From Desulfoluna spongiiphila (GTDB taxonomy: Bacteria > Desulfobacterota > Desulfobacteria > Desulfobacterales > Desulfolunaceae), in assembly GCF_900101345.1 (NCBI RefSeq), contig NZ_FMUX01000001.1, positions 186,001-250,000 on the forward strand: a stretch of DNA of 64,000 bases. The letters run 5' to 3'. The position numbers were made by a program, and so were the translations under genes. Every line of letters begins with the position of its first letter. Positions within the stretch are counted from its first letter, which is position 1. Of this stretch, positions 37,836 to 47,143 are shown piece by piece. Under the pieces are notes generated by a model. It was not told where the DNA came from. It worked only from the letters and a program-made list of their open reading frames with translations, and searched no databases.

Positions 37836-38369
37836 TCATTCCTTAAATGTGTGATGAAGCAAGGCGTCGTATCGCCTGCGGACATCTGTCAGAAAATCAA
37901 TCATCAACGGCTCGGTGTAATCGGGAAAGGTCCAGGGAAGAGGACGAAACGCCCCCGCCCTGTATACCAGGGTCAGATCCGCAAAGATCCCTTTGCCGAT
38001 GCAGACCCTGTGGGCATGATCCTTGGCCGTTGCCAACAGGAACCGGGCGTTCAGGAGAAGCCCGGGATCGATATTCACTCTCCGCCTTGCATTGATTGAA
38101 AATGCATCTTCCAGGGCGTTGGTACGCCCCTTGATATCGGCCAGGGTCTCCTGGCCGACGAGCCGGGAAAAGGAGAAGACCCGCCTGAAAAGAGGGCCGC
38201 CCATTTCCGCTTCGTAGTACGAGGTGTCACTGAAGGGCATCCAGCAGCTCACCATATCCGCAGGACCGAACCGATCCACCAGGGCGCCTGCGACGCCTGG
38301 CAACAGGCCCTTCTCCTCCGTAAGCACGCCGATAACCAGCTTTGCAGGCAACATCTCTGCCGGTCGCAT
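37836..38369 (-). CDS. DUF4416 family protein
   Basis: A 177-residue protein of unknown function. It has the pattern of DUF4416: LVIGVLTEE near the start, ARRRVNIDPGLLLNARFLLATAKDHAHRV in the middle and LTLVYRAGAFRPLPWTFPDY towards the end. It sits next to yicC, which is a common neighbour in Desulfobacterota as far as I recall. The stop overlaps the in-frame upstream ATG of yicC. It starts three bases after the Trm112-like gene. Confidence 0.8.
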   Translation of the reverse strand: MRPAEMLPAKLVIGVLTEEKGLLPGVAGALVDRFGPADMVSCWMPFSDTSYYEAEMGGPLFRRVFSFSRLVGQETLADIKGRTNALEDAFSINARRRVNIDPGLLLNARFLLATAKDHAHRVCIGKGIFADLTLVYRAGAFRPLPWTFPDYTEPLMIDFLTDVRRRYDALLHHTFKE

Positions 38370-38372
38370 GGC

Positions 38373-38543
38373 TTACGAAAGGGGCTTGGCCTCTTCGGCC
38401 AGCATCACGGGAATGCCATCCCTGATTTCATAGACAAGCTTGCAGGCCCCGCACACCAGGCCGTCTCCGGCTTCATTGAGTTCCACCTTCTCTTTGCACT
38501 TCGGGCACGCCAGAATGTCGATGAGTTCCTGAGAAATCGTCAT
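38373..38543 (-). CDS. Trm112-like small zinc-ribbon protein (UPF0434)
   Basis: A 56-residue protein with CPKC and CGAC pairs forming a zinc ribbon and the typical ending YEIRDGIPVML. Homologues of Trm112 activate methyltransferases in eukaryotes; the bacterial YcaR-like proteins have no certain role and often lie near lpxK or kdsB. Similarity begins at MTISQELIDILACP, so I start there instead of at an in-frame ATG 13 codons upstream. Confidence 0.85.
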   Translation of the reverse strand: MTISQELIDILACPKCKEKVELNEAGDGLVCGACKLVYEIRDGIPVMLAEEAKPLS

Positions 38544-38957
38544 GTGTTTATCCAATCCTAATGTGTGGTGTATTGATATCATCGCGAGTCGTTAAACACA
38601 CAACCTGTGGACCACAGGCCTCACGGCTCGTACGTGAAAAATCCGGCCGGAGCAGGCAGAGGACTCGAGCAAACGTAGGCAGACAGGGTTCCGCGGGAAG
38701 GCCTCTCCCCGGGCCGATATCGGCCTAAGATATAAGCGGGTTGCCCCTTCACCACATGGTGTGTTGTTCGATGGATCCCTGCGAGTTCCCCACCCTTTTC
38801 CTACAAATTCATATCTATACCAGATGGGTCAACCCCATGCAATTCCCATTTAAATTGACACACCCAACCGCTTCTCTTATCATGACTGGTTTGTTGTGAC
38901 CTTTAACCCTTTTCCGGTGACCGCAGGCCCCTGCCGCCACCCCGGAGCCCGTCATCC
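38544..38957. other. Divergent intergenic region with structured GC-rich segment
   Basis: This 414-base gap holds the waaA promoter on the right. Its middle (about 38600-38745) is GC-rich with several self-complementary parts, among them GGCCGATATCGGCC, CCTGTGGACCACAGG and GGCCGG, and no coding frame. It could encode a structured RNA, but I matched it to no known family (6S, SRP RNA, RNase P and tmRNA were considered). Confidence 0.4.
38855..38883 (+). promoter_or_regulatory. Sigma-70 promoter of waaA (kdtA)
   Basis: TTGACA at 38855-38860 and TATCAT at 38878-38883 with exactly 17 bases between. Transcription would start near 38890, about 68 bases before the waaA ATG. Confidence 0.7.
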
Positions 38958-40226
38958 ATGACCCTTTCTCGATTCGTCACAGGCCTTACCCTTTCGGCTT
39001 ACAACCTCCTCTGGAAGGCTGCCGTGCCCCTGACGCGAAACCACAAGCGCCTCAAGGAAGGGTATGACCAGCGCACCCTCATGGAGAATCGGCTCACCCC
39101 CTCGGACATCTGGATCCACGCCGCATCCGCGGGAGAAGCGTATATCGCAGCCGAACTGGTGGCGGAGTTGTCCGGCCCGGAAGCCCCCTCCATTCTCATC
39201 TCCACCCACACCCGCCAGGGGCTGGAGGTCCTTGAAAAACGGCTCGCCGACATCGAAGCCCCGAGGGCGACAGCCTGCTACGCCCCCTTTGACGCCCCGA
39301 GCCTCATGGACAAGGCGTTTCAACAGGTGGCCCCACGGCTTCTTGTCCTCGTAGAGCTTGAACTCTGGCCGGGAATGCTTGCCGCAGCAAAAAAGCACGG
39401 GACAACCGTTGCCATCGTCAACGGCCGCCTGACCCCGTCAAGCTTTAAGGGCTATGCCCGCGCCAAAGGCTTGCTGGCGCCCCTGGCCCCGGATTTCATC
39501 TCAGCCATCTCCCCGGAAGACGCCCAGCGGCTGTCCCGGCTCTTTCCGAGCACCCCGGTTGAGGTCATACCCAACATCAAATTTGACAGAATCCCGTCCC
39601 TGGATGAGCCCGCTGCTCCGGTGCCGTCCCTGTTTCCCGGAGCCGAAGCACGTACCATCTACCTTCTGGCCTCCGTGCGGGAAGAGGAAGAAGACGCAGT
39701 GGCAGACATGTGCCGAGAAATCCTTGCACGGGACAAAAGCGCCCTCATCGCCTGGTTCCCTCGCCACATGGAGAGGGTGGAGCCCCTGTGCCTATACCTT
39801 GAGGCCAGGCACCTGGCCCCTGCTAAGCGGTCCTGCTGCCGGTCCTTGGATACCGCCACCTCCCTTATTGTCTGGGATCGGTTCGGCGAGATGGGAGGGG
39901 CCTTCTCCTGTGCCCGCGCCGCCTTTGTCGGCGGCAGTTTTGCAGACCTGGGCGGCCAGAACATGCTAGAACCCCTTGCCGCGGGCCTTATCCCTGTCAT
40001 GGGCCCTTCCTACAGCAACTTCGCCTGGGTAGGAGACGACCTCAGGAACGCAGGGCTGCTGATCCTCTGCACAACCACGGGCGAAGCCGCCGAACACCTT
40101 GTCCGCCTTGCCCGGGAGCCCCGGGGTGACAACAAAATCCTGAAGCGATTCGAAAGCCTCATCGCAACCCGCCGCGGAGGCACGGCAGCCACCTGCAAGC
40201 ATCTCACACGCCTGGCGGGGCTGTAA
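38958..40226 (+). CDS. waaA: 3-deoxy-D-manno-octulosonic acid transferase
   Basis: A 422-residue GT30 enzyme (KdtA) that transfers Kdo from CMP-Kdo to lipid A precursor at the inner membrane. Family motifs are HAASAGE near residue 54, LELWPGML near residue 134, FVGGSFADLGGQNMLEPLA near residue 316 and a short N-terminal hydrophobic anchor. It has its own promoter. kdsB, which makes the donor, is the next gene, 331 bases away. Confidence 0.95.
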   Translation: MTLSRFVTGLTLSAYNLLWKAAVPLTRNHKRLKEGYDQRTLMENRLTPSDIWIHAASAGEAYIAAELVAELSGPEAPSILISTHTRQGLEVLEKRLADIEAPRATACYAPFDAPSLMDKAFQQVAPRLLVLVELELWPGMLAAAKKHGTTVAIVNGRLTPSSFKGYARAKGLLAPLAPDFISAISPEDAQRLSRLFPSTPVEVIPNIKFDRIPSLDEPAAPVPSLFPGAEARTIYLLASVREEEEDAVADMCREILARDKSALIAWFPRHMERVEPLCLYLEARHLAPAKRSCCRSLDTATSLIVWDRFGEMGGAFSCARAAFVGGSFADLGGQNMLEPLAAGLIPVMGPSYSNFAWVGDDLRNAGLLILCTTTGEAAEHLVRLAREPRGDNKILKRFESLIATRRGGTAATCKHLTRLAGL

Positions 40227-40557
40227 TAAACGGATAAAACCGGAATGTGTGTGCAGCTTGCCGCGCCATAGCCTTTAGGCAACGGTAGCAGCTGAATGGT
40301 TATCCCCGATATCCGGCACCACCTCAGGCACGCACACCCGCCGTGACAACAAGCCTTCACCTGGCCGAAAAGGGGTGGTATACTGCCCTGCAACAACGAT
40401 AATGCGTGCTGAAACCGAAGAACACCATTGAGGTATTCGATCCTGATTTCCCATGGCCAGCACGCCACAGAGAGCATACGTGGGGCGACGCCACGTTCCC
40501 CGGACGCGACCGAGACGGTCACGCCGTGATGTTAACTATTTTCAATAGAGATACCCC
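40227..40557. other. Intergenic region between waaA and kdsB
   Basis: A 331-base gap with a promoter-like element at 40356-40384 and no coding frame of note. Scattered short inverted repeats (for example GGGGCGACGCCACGTTCCCC-type symmetry near 40481) are seen, but no T-run follows them. Confidence 0.4.
40356..40384 (+). promoter_or_regulatory. Candidate promoter of kdsB
   Basis: TTCACC at 40356-40361 and TATACT at 40379-40384 are 17 bases apart. The -10 is good and the -35 is weak. It would give a leader of about 165 bases. Confidence 0.5.
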
Positions 40558-41310
40558 ATGCCCTCATCCATCCCATGCATCGGCATCATTCCGGCACGCT
40601 ACGACTCCTCTCGGTTCCCCGGAAAGCCCCTGGCCCTTATTGCCGGTAAACCCATGTTCCAACGCGTCTACGAGCGGGCCTCAAGCTGTCCGTCCATCAC
40701 CCGGGTTCTCCTGGCCACCGACGACAACCGTATCTACGAGGCGGCAAGAAAAGCAGGCGTGCCCGTGGTCATGACCTCCGCCGCTCACCACAGCGGCACC
40801 GACCGCGTCCTTGAGGCGGCCAGAACCATCAACGCACCGGAGCATGCCGTCATCGTCAACATTCAGGGAGACGAGCCGGCCCTTGCCCCGGCCATGCTCA
40901 CCGAGCTCACCGCCCCCTTCTTCACCGACCCGTCCATCCGGGTCACCACCCTGGCCACCCCCATCTCCGCAGGGGAGGCCCAAAATCCCAACCGCGTGAA
41001 GGTGGTCACCGATGAGGCGCAGCGCGCCCTTTACTTCTCCCGCGCCCCCATCCCCTACCCCCGGGATGAAGACTTTGACGGGTACCTGGGCCACGTGGGG
41101 CTTTACGCCTTCCGCATGGAAACCCTGGAACTGTTTTCCACCCTTCCCCAAGGCACCCTTGAGCAGGTGGAAAAACTGGAACAGCTCAGGCTCCTTGAAA
41201 ACGGTATTCCCATGCATGTCGGCATCACTTGCCACCAAAGCCTTGGGGTGGACCATCCCGATGATATCCCCATCGTGGAGGACCTTCTCCGGCAAACGCC
41301 CGAACAGTAG
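40558..41310 (+). CDS. kdsB: CMP-Kdo synthetase (3-deoxy-manno-octulosonate cytidylyltransferase)
   Basis: A 250-residue enzyme coupling CTP and Kdo to CMP-Kdo. It has [15 protein letters not shown] near the start, [15 protein letters not shown] with metal-binding Asp near residue 100, and GHVGLYAF and [15 protein letters not shown] towards the end. It supplies the donor for WaaA. The ribosome-binding site is weak. Confidence 0.95.
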   Translation: MPSSIPCIGIIPARYDSSRFPGKPLALIAGKPMFQRVYERASSCPSITRVLLATDDNRIYEAARKAGVPVVMTSAAHHSGTDRVLEAARTINAPEHAVIVNIQGDEPALAPAMLTELTAPFFTDPSIRVTTLATPISAGEAQNPNRVKVVTDEAQRALYFSRAPIPYPRDEDFDGYLGHVGLYAFRMETLELFSTLPQGTLEQVEKLEQLRLLENGIPMHVGITCHQSLGVDHPDDIPIVEDLLRQTPEQ

Positions 41311-41400
41311 GCGCACACTCCATTTAGGTTACGGACGGCAACCTCTTCACCTGTGTTGCACAACCCCAATCACGCATTCCATAAAAAGTGAAACCACCCC

Positions 41401-42195
41401 ATGCCTGAACATTCCCGAACAACACCGACCCTTGCCGTTGCGGTCATCGTTAAAAATGAAGCGGACAACCTTTGCGCCTGCCTGAAGACCGTTGAGGGCT
41501 GGGTCGATGAAATCGTCATCCTCGACTCCGGCAGCACTGATGCAACCGAGGATGTGGCCAGGCAATTTACCGATAAATTTTTTGTCCACGACACCTGGCC
41601 CGGGTTCGGCCCTCAGCGCCGCATCGCCCAGGAGCATGTCAGTTCGGATTTTATCCTGTGGCTTGATGCGGACGAACGCGTCACCCCGGAACTTCGCGCC
41701 AGTATTGAAGGGGCGGTTGCGGCAAACGCCCCTTCAACCGTGTATCGCATCTCCCGGTTGAGTTGGGTGTTCGGGCGGTATATCCGGCACTGCGGCTGGT
41801 ACCCGGATCGAGTCGTCCGGCTATACCCTACCAAACTGACGCGTTACGACGACTCGCTGGTCCACGAAAAGGTGGAGGTCACCGAAGAAATGAATGTTGA
41901 AAACCTTGCCGGAGATGCCATTCATTACACCTACAAAGACCTTCATCACTATCTGGTAAAATCGGCTGGATACGCCAAGGCCTGGGCAGACCAACGAAAC
42001 GCACGGGGAAAAAAAACCAGCCTTGGCCAGGGCATCTTCCATGCCCTGGGCTGCTTTTTAAAGATGTATATTCTCAAGGTGGGGTTTCTGGATGGCAGAC
42101 AGGGGTTTCTGCTTTCCCTGCTGTCGGCGCATTCCACGTTCGTAAAATACGCCGATTTATGGATCATCACAAAAACGGAGAGGCCCAGGGATTAA
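41401..42195 (+). CDS. Glycosyltransferase family 2, WaaE/KdtX-like
   Basis: A 264-residue inverting glycosyltransferase. The N-terminal GT-A domain has [10 protein letters not shown] near residue 17, ILDSGSTD near residue 40 and the metal-binding DxD as WLDADERV near residue 86. The C-terminal third resembles WaaE, the core beta-1,4-glucosyltransferase, with LVHEKVEV and ending in amphipathic helices that may bind the membrane. It transfers a sugar to the inner core, probably heptose-linked; the sugar is inferred. Its last 29 bases overlap the convergent heptosyltransferase gene. Confidence 0.85.
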   Translation: MPEHSRTTPTLAVAVIVKNEADNLCACLKTVEGWVDEIVILDSGSTDATEDVARQFTDKFFVHDTWPGFGPQRRIAQEHVSSDFILWLDADERVTPELRASIEGAVAANAPSTVYRISRLSWVFGRYIRHCGWYPDRVVRLYPTKLTRYDDSLVHEKVEVTEEMNVENLAGDAIHYTYKDLHHYLVKSAGYAKAWADQRNARGKKTSLGQGIFHALGCFLKMYILKVGFLDGRQGFLLSLLSAHSTFVKYADLWIITKTERPRD

Positions 42196-43198
42196 TCTCC
42201 GCCAGGGCCCCTTGGATGTCGATGCGGCCCATGTCCGTCTCGCCTTCTGAGCCGCCGCCTTCCGGCGGGCAGAAGGCAAGGTGCCGACCGTCCGAATTGA
42301 GGGGCTTCCACCGAAGGGGGGTCGAGGAGCGCCGTCGGGGAAAAAAGCCCACGGTAGGGACGTCCAAGGCCCCGGCAATATGAAGGGGCCCCGTGGACCC
42401 TGCGATAAACAGTCCCGCACAGGCAATGGCTGCCGTAAAATCGACCAGCCCATCGTTTTTATCGTACAACACAGTATGCCTGCCCTTCTCTTCCGCAATA
42501 CCACGCAGTTTTTTCGCATTTTCCTCTTCCCCCGGACCGGCGGTCAACACCACATCGCAGTGGGCGGGGAGCCCGCTTATCAGCGCTGCATACTGTTCCA
42601 AAGAAAGATTGTTGGCAGACCCCCCCGAGCCCGCATGCACAAAGACCCATGGCGTATCCACACGTATGGAAAGTTGTTCGGCAAGTTTCTGCCGCTGCGA
42701 TTCAAGCTGACCTTGGGAAAACCTTAAATAGGGCTGCTGCACCTCGACGACGGAACGTTTCCTGTCAGCAAGAAAGCTGCGCACCAGGTCCTGATTGTAT
42801 TCAGACTCCGGCTTTGCCGACTTGGAACGCCGCTGCGTGATGCGGCGCGTATAAAAGACCTGGGCTAGTTTGGTCGCCGGTGCCAGGCGGTAGGGAATCC
42901 CGGCCTTCCACACAAGAAGGGCATTGTACGTCGTGGAAAACAGGTTGATTGATGCGTCAAATCCATACCCCCTGATCTCTTCCACCAGGGCCTTCCGCTT
43001 AGATTTAGGGGCCGTCTTGGTGGGGTCGATGATCACATCATCAATCCACGGGCACAAACGCGCCAAATCAGCCGTGTACTTAGGGACCAGGGCGGCAACC
43101 CGACACTCCGGAAGGGAGGCTTTGAGCATGGCAAAACTTGGCCACGCCAACATAAAATCACCGATTTTATCGTTTCGGACGACGAGAATTCTATTCAT
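42167..43198 (-). CDS. Glycosyltransferase family 9 (heptosyltransferase-like)
   Basis: A 343-residue GT-B enzyme of the ADP-heptose:LPS family. N-terminal [17 protein letters not shown] and the C-terminal nucleotide-sugar site [24 protein letters not shown] are typical of GT9. It is less similar to WaaF or WaaC than the two GT9 genes further right, so it may add an outer-core sugar. GGAA six bases before the ATG at 43198 favours it over the GTG at 43201. The gene converges on the GT2 gene with a 29-base overlap. Confidence 0.85.
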   Translation of the reverse strand: MNRILVVRNDKIGDFMLAWPSFAMLKASLPECRVAALVPKYTADLARLCPWIDDVIIDPTKTAPKSKRKALVEEIRGYGFDASINLFSTTYNALLVWKAGIPYRLAPATKLAQVFYTRRITQRRSKSAKPESEYNQDLVRSFLADRKRSVVEVQQPYLRFSQGQLESQRQKLAEQLSIRVDTPWVFVHAGSGGSANNLSLEQYAALISGLPAHCDVVLTAGPGEEENAKKLRGIAEEKGRHTVLYDKNDGLVDFTAAIACAGLFIAGSTGPLHIAGALDVPTVGFFPRRRSSTPLRWKPLNSDGRHLAFCPPEGGGSEGETDMGRIDIQGALAEINPWASPFL

Positions 43199-43268
43199 CA
43201 CTAATTCCAGACACGCAACAAGTAAGACTCAAATTGGGGAAGACCCTTTTGTCTGCCCCCTGACCCGT

Positions 43269-44087
43269 TTACACCCTCCTGTACATTGAAGCGATACGTT
43301 TTCGAGCATCATCCGCTTCAGCACGTTTCTTCAACACCCAAAAAGTGTGTTTGTTTAGCAACGTCTTGGGCGACAAATTGATCTTGTACTGCTTCCAAAA
43401 CAACGTAAGGGCAGGTCTGTTGTGCTTCCATTTCAAGCAATTTCTTATGAATGCATATGTTGAAAGAGCATACACAAAGGGTCCCATGAAAGCCAAAAGG
43501 GCAATAGACGACCGGCTCTTATGACATGAAATGTTTTCAATAATTTCAAACCCATTCAAAGAGGATATCGTTCTTAAACTGTGTGCCGTGGGCGTAAAAA
43601 GGTGTCCATAATAAATATTCCCGTCCCCTTCCGAATGCCAGATGCTGTCCACTTCAGAAGGCGGCATATTCCGCAAGGTTTCCCCTTCATGGACAAGGGA
43701 CGTAAAACGGCCGACAAGGCACGACTTGTTGGGAACGGTTATAACCAAGAGCCCCCCGGGCTTCAACAGCCGGTTGAATTCTCGAAACAGCTTCATGTGA
43801 TCAGGAATATGTTCAACACCTTCCTGGGAAAGGATCATGTCTGCTGTTTTGTCATCAAGAGGGATACCATTCATCATGTCCGCAAATTCGGTTTTGATCC
43901 CTTCTGCCTTCATAAAGGAGGGAAAAAGGTCAAAGGCAAGGACATGTGCCCCTTTTTGTTTCAAAATCGCACTGGACCGTCCGTCGCCCGCCGGAATATC
44001 CAATACAACGGCGTTTTCTAAGCAGTTCGAAGTCTTGAGATAATCCGCAACATATTTACTAATCCCTTCATATACAAGGTTTTCCAT
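43269..44087 (-). CDS. SAM-dependent methyltransferase in the LPS region
   Basis: A 272-residue class I methyltransferase. The SAM site is VVLDIPAGDGRSS near residue 28, LAFDLFPSF near residue 50 and QEGVEHIPDH near residue 88, with KPGGLLVITVPN near residue 110. The C-terminal part is basic and unassigned. It resembles methyltransferases that modify sugars or lipids in surface-polysaccharide clusters, but the substrate is unknown. Base composition is more AT-rich than the surrounding genes. The similar start of the methyltransferase at 48892 (DIPAGNG, EGLEHV) suggests a related pair. Confidence 0.75.
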   Translation of the reverse strand: MENLVYEGISKYVADYLKTSNCLENAVVLDIPAGDGRSSAILKQKGAHVLAFDLFPSFMKAEGIKTEFADMMNGIPLDDKTADMILSQEGVEHIPDHMKLFREFNRLLKPGGLLVITVPNKSCLVGRFTSLVHEGETLRNMPPSEVDSIWHSEGDGNIYYGHLFTPTAHSLRTISSLNGFEIIENISCHKSRSSIALLAFMGPFVYALSTYAFIRNCLKWKHNRPALTLFWKQYKINLSPKTLLNKHTFWVLKKRAEADDARKRIASMYRRV

Positions 44088-44244
44088 ATGCCATCTCCAA
44101 GTACAGTTATTACAATTTTAAATCATAAAAAGACTCAGAAAATCAAATTTCACAAAACAGCCAAGAGAGTCTTAAACCAGTAGAGTGAAAAACGGTTACA
44201 GCTTCGACCACAAAGCAGCATGCAGAATTACCCCAATCTTGCAG

Positions 44245-44808
44245 TCATTTTAAATATGTTAATTCTTCACACCAATTAACAGCGTCCTTGACTTCAATCG
44301 CTGGAGTTCCCACAGCGATTTTATTTGATCCGATGTTCCTTGTTACCACGGAATGAATCCCGATAATTGAATTGTCGCCGACCCCTCCACCTTTCAGGAC
44401 GGTGCCACCATCGGCAATCCATACATGTTCCCCAATGGCTATGCTCTTGGCCGGGTTGATTCGTCTGTTATGTTGAATGACATTGTGCCCGTCGCTTGTC
44501 ATGATTTTCACATTGCGAGAAAATGATGAATCTTTTCCGATACGAATAGAGATATTCTTCTCTTTTGCCGACAGGTAACACTTGTGACCAATACGGCAAT
44601 TTTCACCGATAATGATGGAGCAGTCACTGCCATCAATCTCTATATACGTATCACGGATATTGGCCCCTTTATGAATGACCAGCCTGTTATTCTCACCCTT
44701 GATGGATATAAAGCACCGCCTTATACGAACGCTCTTATCAATACTCAAAAAGTGGTCACCCTTTATCCGCACCTTATTTCGAGCGTAGAACAACAATTTT
44801 TTCAACAT
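44245..44808 (-). CDS. Left-handed beta-helix acyl/acetyltransferase
   Basis: A 187-residue hexapeptide-repeat protein of the LbH acyltransferase type. Repeating [LIV]-G-x4 turns run from about residue 60 to 170 (GENCRIGHKCYLS, IGKDSSFSRN, IGEHVWIADGG, GDNSIIGIHSVV). SDGH near residue 109 resembles the catalytic histidine region of O-acetyltransferases. It probably acetylates a sugar of the LPS. The gene is AT-rich relative to the window and lies between the methyltransferase and the GT2 gene with gaps of 157 and 211 bases. Confidence 0.8.
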   Translation of the reverse strand: MLKKLLFYARNKVRIKGDHFLSIDKSVRIRRCFISIKGENNRLVIHKGANIRDTYIEIDGSDCSIIIGENCRIGHKCYLSAKEKNISIRIGKDSSFSRNVKIMTSDGHNVIQHNRRINPAKSIAIGEHVWIADGGTVLKGGGVGDNSIIGIHSVVTRNIGSNKIAVGTPAIEVKDAVNWCEELTYLK

Positions 44809-45019
44809 GATTTCCCTCGCCCAACAAAAATTAATTCACCAATAAACTCGTTACCATGCCTCCATACAACGCTCAGCCACGTACCACCTGGATTCAGAAC
44901 CTATCCCAACTGCTGCACGCCCCCCCTTTGGAGCACCTCAAACATCAGTCATTTTTCACTATTTTTATCTAAAAATATACACACCCAATAAAATCAAAAC
45001 ACAGCCAACAAGCCACGCA

Positions 45020-45817
45020 CTATAATGACTCCTTCTTTTTAATGAGTCCGTTGAGGCACCAATAGGAGTTCTGCTTTAACTTTTTAGCGTAGACCCCAAA
45101 ACTCTTGTTGTATGACTCTATTCGATCTGTCATGGCATGGTGAAGGTGGTATTGAATGGTGTTGAATTTTGTGGATCGAAAACCAACACCAGCCAACCGC
45201 AAACGGCGCTCTATATCTGTATCCTCACCAAGACACGCACTTTCAAAGTCTTCATCAAATCCGTTGATTTTCAGTATATTTTCTTTTGACACACAAAAAT
45301 TCGACCCCACGATGCCATGTTTTTTAAACGAAAATCGAAACGGCAAATAGATAGAATTTTCCTTTCGTTTGCTATCAGAACAAACAATAGAAAGCATGTT
45401 CATCTGTTTTGTTGTCCGTTCCCTGTTCATCAGTTTGTCTGTAAAGGATTTGCCCAGCATCACCCGACGACCAAACAGGCACACATTGTCTTTGCTGCGT
45501 TTTGCATACTCTGAAATAAAGTGAGGGTGCAGTGCACAATCTCCATCGATAAACACCAGAAACTTTCCGGCGGCCGATGCCACAGCTCTGTTCAGTATCC
45601 GGCATTTTCGAAACCCTTTGTCCTGCTGCGTCAGGTGTGTAATCGAAACAGACTCTCGTGATTTGTACGAATCAACAACCTCTTTAACATCCGTGTTGTT
45701 TCCGTCCTCAGCAATAATCACATCAAAATCCTTATAACTTTGGCTAAACACGGACGAAAGGACAATCTCTAAAAAATCCGATCGGTTGTAGGTAGAAATT
45801 ATCAATGTAATTTTCAT
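45020..45817 (-). CDS. Glycosyltransferase family 2
   Basis: A 265-residue GT-A enzyme. It has LIISTYNRSDFLEIVLSS at the start, VIIAEDGN near residue 37, FIDGDCALHPHF (the DxD region) near residue 85 and a galactosyltransferase-like C-terminal segment with GFDEDFESACLGEDTDIERRL near residue 190, which resembles the family 7 C-terminal domain. Substrate is unknown. I take the ATG at 45817, preceded by GGAAATAAA, because homology begins there. It is AT-rich, as are its neighbours. Confidence 0.82.
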   Translation of the reverse strand: MKITLIISTYNRSDFLEIVLSSVFSQSYKDFDVIIAEDGNNTDVKEVVDSYKSRESVSITHLTQQDKGFRKCRILNRAVASAAGKFLVFIDGDCALHPHFISEYAKRSKDNVCLFGRRVMLGKSFTDKLMNRERTTKQMNMLSIVCSDSKRKENSIYLPFRFSFKKHGIVGSNFCVSKENILKINGFDEDFESACLGEDTDIERRLRLAGVGFRSTKFNTIQYHLHHAMTDRIESYNKSFGVYAKKLKQNSYWCLNGLIKKKESL

Positions 45818-45958
45818 TTTATTTCCACAGAATATAGTAAACCATTTATCCTTAATCGGTGATTTTACTCCCGGGTACCGGACCATAAGTACGTCAGAAA
45901 ATCCCCCCACCATTGCCTTTCGCTGCTAACAGCGATAATACACCTCAACCTGTTCATG

Positions 45959-47062
45959 TTACAACGAGGTCAATGCAGTCATCATTTCCTGAAATTGTGT
46001 ATCTTCGTCAAAGCAGTCCGTTGCTCTTTGCTTCCCCTGCTGCGCAAGTCGTTTCCTCTCATCGTCATGTGCTAAAAGAAACCCGATCTTGTCAGCCAAA
46101 TCATGACTGTCCAGGCTCTCAAACAACAACCCGGACTGGTGGTCTTCGATAATTTCAAGGGGACCGCCGCGATTGCTCCCGATAACAGCCACACCGCACT
46201 TCATGGCCTCAATCAGGACAAGCCCGAATGTCTCTTCCTCCGGGGGCAATACAATCACATCACAAATTTGCATGAGTTCCTGCACGTTGTTCACAAAGCC
46301 GGTGAACACGATGTTCGACGCCAACCCGTCCCGGCTCAAGCCTGTTTTCAGGTCTTCCAGGTACGAGGCCTCCATGGCATCCCCCACAAGAAGGGCCTTG
46401 GCCTCCGCCCCCTCTTGTTTCAAGGTTTTTATGGCATCAACCAGCAGGTATTGCCCCTTCCCCTCCTCGATTCGAGCAACCACGCCGATGGTAAAGGAAG
46501 CACCCAGCCCATACTGTTTTCGAAGCGCTGCTTTTCTCTCCTCATCAATGGGTTCAGGCGTTTTTGCACCGATATAATGTGTCTCCACCGTTGGCCTTAC
46601 ATCACGGGGAACATACGTCTCAATTTGCTCCTGGACCTGCCGGGTGACCGCAACCATCATGTCCATGTGTTTATACAAGAACTTATGGTAGAAGTCCCCC
46701 TTGAATCGTGTCATGGTCATGTGCCGCGATTGCACCAGCTTCGGTTTTTTCTTTGAAAACAGCTTGGCCAGCACGGCCATGGGAATATCTTTTGTCCAGT
46801 GAATATGAATGACATCGATATCGTTGGAATCGATGATGGCGGCAATCCTCTTTGCCGTCCGAAACGGCATCAGCTTGGGAGGCTTCTGAATGGCAACATA
46901 CGGTAAGCCTTGCTTGTCAAAGGCGCCTTTCAATCGACCTGTCTCAGACACAATGCACGTCAGGTTTATCTCAGACTGCAAGAACATTGACAGTCTCAAT
47001 ACGTAGAGTTCAAGGCCTCCCAAATCAGGAGACAGACACAACTGCAGAATATTCTGGTTCAT
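45959..47062 (-). CDS. Glycosyltransferase family 4
   Basis: A 367-residue retaining GT-B enzyme. It has the acceptor-domain start SPDLGGLELYVLRL, the donor-site GVVARIEEGKGQ near residue 197 and EETFGLVLIEAMKCGVAVIGSNRGG near residue 280, the nucleotide-sugar-binding Glu motif. It resembles LPS core and O-antigen transferases of the WaaG/GT1-4 kind. GGAG seven bases upstream supports the ATG. It lies next to the O-antigen ligase gene on the same strand. Confidence 0.88.
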   Translation of the reverse strand: MNQNILQLCLSPDLGGLELYVLRLSMFLQSEINLTCIVSETGRLKGAFDKQGLPYVAIQKPPKLMPFRTAKRIAAIIDSNDIDVIHIHWTKDIPMAVLAKLFSKKKPKLVQSRHMTMTRFKGDFYHKFLYKHMDMMVAVTRQVQEQIETYVPRDVRPTVETHYIGAKTPEPIDEERKAALRKQYGLGASFTIGVVARIEEGKGQYLLVDAIKTLKQEGAEAKALLVGDAMEASYLEDLKTGLSRDGLASNIVFTGFVNNVQELMQICDVIVLPPEEETFGLVLIEAMKCGVAVIGSNRGGPLEIIEDHQSGLLFESLDSHDLADKIGFLLAHDDERKRLAQQGKQRATDCFDEDTQFQEMMTALTSL

Positions 47063-47143
47063 AAAATAGCTCCGTATAAGAATCCAGGCAGATTAACCAG
47101 TCCCTATAAATACCAGTGGCCGACTTGCTGTCGTCTCATCCAT

